From assembly GCA_030141605.1 (NCBI GenBank), contig JAQGDQ010000103.1, positions 414,001 through 478,000 of the forward strand: 64,000 bases of DNA, read 5' to 3'. Each line of letters starts with the position of its first letter. The first letter of the stretch is position 1. The position numbers were made by a program, and so were the translations under genes. The stretch is from Tubiluchus corallicola. Taxonomy: Eukaryota; Priapulida; Priapulimorpha; Priapulimorphida; Tubiluchidae. This document shows positions 50,205-64,000 of the stretch, one piece after another. Under the pieces are notes generated by a model. It was given only the letters and a program-made list of their open reading frames with translations, ran no database searches and was not told the origin of the DNA.

Positions 50205-52659
50205 AGTGAGCGCAATATTTTGCGTGTGCTTATTGATCCTGTACCACCTTTTGTGAAAAAAAACGAATTGGAATGTACGCTCATCATTCACTCATTATTG
50301 AATATTGGTAGCAAAATAGAGAGCAACAATTTACTGAAATAAAATGTGCATTTCCAAAGTTTATAAACAGAGTTGAGACGAGAATGTTCCTGTTGCGGCT
50401 TAACAAATGATATAACCTGTACACCAATATACAGAGGCTAATGTTTTATTAACTTGTTAACAAAATCTGGCATTTTCTTGCTGGGTAATAGGTTTATATA
50501 AAGCATCCGGTTTATCCGCACCTCATTCTCAACTGAAATTTGTGCAATAAACGTTCAATTCACACTGAAATTTACGCATAGCAATTGATAGTGTAATTAA
50601 AAAATAAAATATCATAATTTTTTATATAAAAACTAAAAACGAAAATTACCAATCACGTTGTCAAAACTGAATGATTCAAACCTAAAATAAATTGATGGCG
50701 CAATTTAAAAATTGACTATTGTAGAAAAAATTTGCTTTATTGAAAAAATTACATTTTGTATTGTAACAAAAACTTTACTTTATAAAATTCTAGTGTGAAT
50801 TTAATGTTTATTACAAAAGCTTCATTTGAGAATGGTTTAGGAATAAACCGAACGTCCTGCTTTGTATGAATCTAATGCTTTAATGCTTTATTTGCACGGG
50901 AAATATGCAAATTTTGTTGAATCAAAACATATGTTGAAAAGCATGAACAAAATGCTGACAATTCCAATTTTTACATTTTTGAGTGTAGCGGATGCAATGC
51001 CCTTTTTGGTTTTGCTTTATTTTCCAGATATTAGCACAGTACTGAAACCTGTTTATTTGTTTAGTAATTACTTAGTTTATTAGTACTATAGTCTATAGTT
51101 ATACATCATTTCTCTTTTCAAATTGGAGCACTTCGTATGACCACGATATCTTTTAATGCAATAGTAATTCCTCGTTCCAGAACTGCAGTACTTTAATTTT
51201 TCTGTCTGTTATAACACGTCACGTCATGTTACTCTTGTAAAATTGTGACGTTGTAACTTTATATTGTTAGCATCATTGTTGCTTGTAATGAGACACATTG
51301 GAGATCTCATTCTTGTCTATAGTATCTGTCTAAGGGTCCTAATATTACAAGTGTATTTAAATCGTTAATTAATTTTAACTAATTCAGTAGCGTATGTGCT
51401 CTGTTTGTGCAATTGCTTTAGCTGGATTCACATCTGTAATTTTGCCACAAACTCTTCTCGAATGTTTATAAGTTACTGCTTATTAAACTGAATGTTAGTA
51501 ATACATTTTGAAGTACAACCTAGTAAAATTTGCATACCCTGTAAAATTGATTACTTCATCTCAGAATAAAAAAGCTTTTGGTTTCTAGCACATTAACATT
51601 GGTGTTTGTATTCTCTTCATTGAGGTTATACAAATATTGACATAATTATTTCGAATCTCAATAGGACCCGCTATACAACAAGATGGTTAATCAGTCATGC
51701 TATAGAAACCACGCACTACCTCAGTTTGACACTAATCTGAACTTTATTGTAGTGTGATGCCTTTTTGGTCACTTCTTTTAATTTTTTTGGACTTAAGTTT
51801 CAAATTGCAAACCCAATTATACATAATTATATAGCAGTTACACATTACACTTATTTTATTGCTAATCCCTACAGTTTTTAAGTTTCCAGTGAAACACCCA
51901 GTTAAAATTGTCCTATATCTGATACTCTATAAACCACAAAAGTTTGATTACCCAATTCATTATATTTCATGAATTGTAACAATTTTACTTCTAATAAAGC
52001 TTCATGCAACTGAAATGTAAAATTAACTTGTAATATTGCAGATCACGCATAATTATTAATCTTGGATGGAATAAAAGCATATGCGTTATGCTATTTTTAG
52101 CTGCAGAACGCAAAGCGTCGGCTTGTTGTCTAGCAATTTGTAAACCTACTAAATTAGACGTCATTTGAGACACTTCGCCAGCTATTAGTACATAAATTTG
52201 TACGTATTTTTCAGGGAAATTTTTCAACATACCTAAGCGCCCACATTCTATACAGAAGAAACCTAACAAAGTACGTAAGTATTTAGTAGTACAACATACA
52301 TGTAATAATAGTAGGCTACAATTAAACATACGCAATTTTAGCAATAGCAAAGGAATGTGTACATTGAAATTATAACAACAGATCTACTGGCCCAAGTACT
52401 GTATTAACAAACATTTATTACTAGTTTGCAGGCACGTGACTATTAGTATAGCTCATTGTGTAATATACATGTAAAGCATTTTTGAGTATCAGGCAAAATA
52501 ATTAGTTAACGAAATCCATATTACATTATACAAATCCCAAATTATAAACGTTAATTTCTTTGCACTCTTTTATAGTCAAAAAGGACGAATTAGCAATTAA
52601 CAAAAAGGGAGAAAGTTTAACAGCTGTCTAATGATCCGTTTAGTAGTGTGCTCTTGTAG
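50205..52659. other. AT-rich intergenic region with one weakly supported ORF
   Basis: Between the intronless receptor and the stop codon of the GPR158-like gene. It would hold 3' UTRs of both. The minus-strand frame 51991-52350 (119 codons) has a helical-looking middle (EVSQMTSNLVGLQIARQQAD) preceded by a possible acceptor near 52234, but I do not recognise it and the frame could be 3' UTR or an alternative last exon of the receptor gene. Nothing else is supported. Confidence 0.35.
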
Positions 52660-63366
<10,707 letters not shown>

Positions 63367-64000
63367 CTGAAAAAAACAAAGATCATAAACAAAGCTCATA
63401 GCGTACGCTTGAGTCACAGGCGGCTTAGCTGGCGCGGGTGAACGTGAGAAATCAAACTGAGTCTAATGGACACTGTCATTAGGCGTCAAAACACCTGCTG
63501 TATAATGCGAGTCTTGGTAATTTGCACCGCCATTAATGTATCCATTTACTGAGTATTTAATTACAAGAAGATTCAATTAATCTGATTTTGATGATGAAAT
63601 CTTACCAAATGATATTTAGGTTTCTGCCGCAAATCCTGGTGTTTGAAACACTAATTATTGTAATCAGCTCTCTGGCAACATTAATTTTATAAATTTCAGC
63701 CTAGCAATACTGGTGGCCATAGAGCCACCTGTGTTAACTAAGTTTGTTAGAATTTGAAAAGCTGCAATGATTTGCGATCACTCTGCTGTCCCTCTCCCTC
63801 GAGCTTCACATTCCTGACGCTTTGGCAATTGTTTTCTCGCAAATATAGTATGCTTTTCACTACAGTCTGCAAAAGGAATTCTCAACCATTCTACGTCATT
63901 CATCATCATCATCATCGTGATCATTACCATCATCATTGTCATCATCGCCATCATTATCGTCACCAGCAATAAATAAATTCCGAACTAGAAAGTGGACAGC
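63367..64000. other. Intron upstream of exon 63234-63366, no further exon found
   Basis: The GPR158-like gene continues beyond the window. In this stretch I see no upstream exon. A short irregular (ATC)n run at 63898-63965 accounts for the His-rich and Met-rich open frames there. Confidence 0.5.

Overview
This window looks like nuclear DNA from an AT-rich invertebrate metazoan. The genes are split into short exons (about 70-240 bp) with GT...AG introns of hundreds to thousands of bases, microsatellites are long, and there are many small non-autonomous transposons. Gene content (a class C receptor of the GPR158/GPR179 type, an intronless rhodopsin-type receptor, a KIAA0825 homologue) is animal. 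I cannot name the species; a marine invertebrate is a guess. No bacterial operons, rRNA, CRISPR or complete tRNA genes were seen.

Layout: (1) 1-318, + strand, the 3' end of an unrecognised gene. (2) 1221-30605, - strand, a KIAA0825 homologue of at least 21 coding exons that I assembled by splice phase and by recall of the human protein. (3) Inside one of its introns, on the opposite strand, a two-exon gene for a small leucine-rich-repeat membrane protein (5355-6987). The other introns hold a tandem pair of Helitron-like elements (8219-9856), a 0.7 kb GTA/GTG-type microsatellite (11.5-12.2 kb) and several copies of foldback/MITE families. (4) 35085-44794, - strand, a complete eight-exon 2-oxoglutarate/Fe(II) oxygenase of the isopenicillin-N-synthase-like class, with all metal and co-substrate residues present. 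(5) 46.4-48.2 kb, a dead non-LTR retrotransposon. (6) 49269-50204, + strand, an intronless class A GPCR. (7) 52660-63366, - strand, the last eight coding exons of a GPR158-like class C receptor; its 5' end lies beyond the window.

The genes show no evident shared pathway. The most striking features are structural: a tandem-repeat block in the GPR158-like gene that has copied an exon boundary with its splice acceptor; foldback elements whose inverted arms are arrays of a short 'TGCCATTTTTACC'-like motif; the tandem Helitron-like pair; and a nested antisense LRR gene. Exon coordinates come from reading the sequence by eye, with the reading-phase check described in the entries; homology calls are from memory of the families, not from a search.
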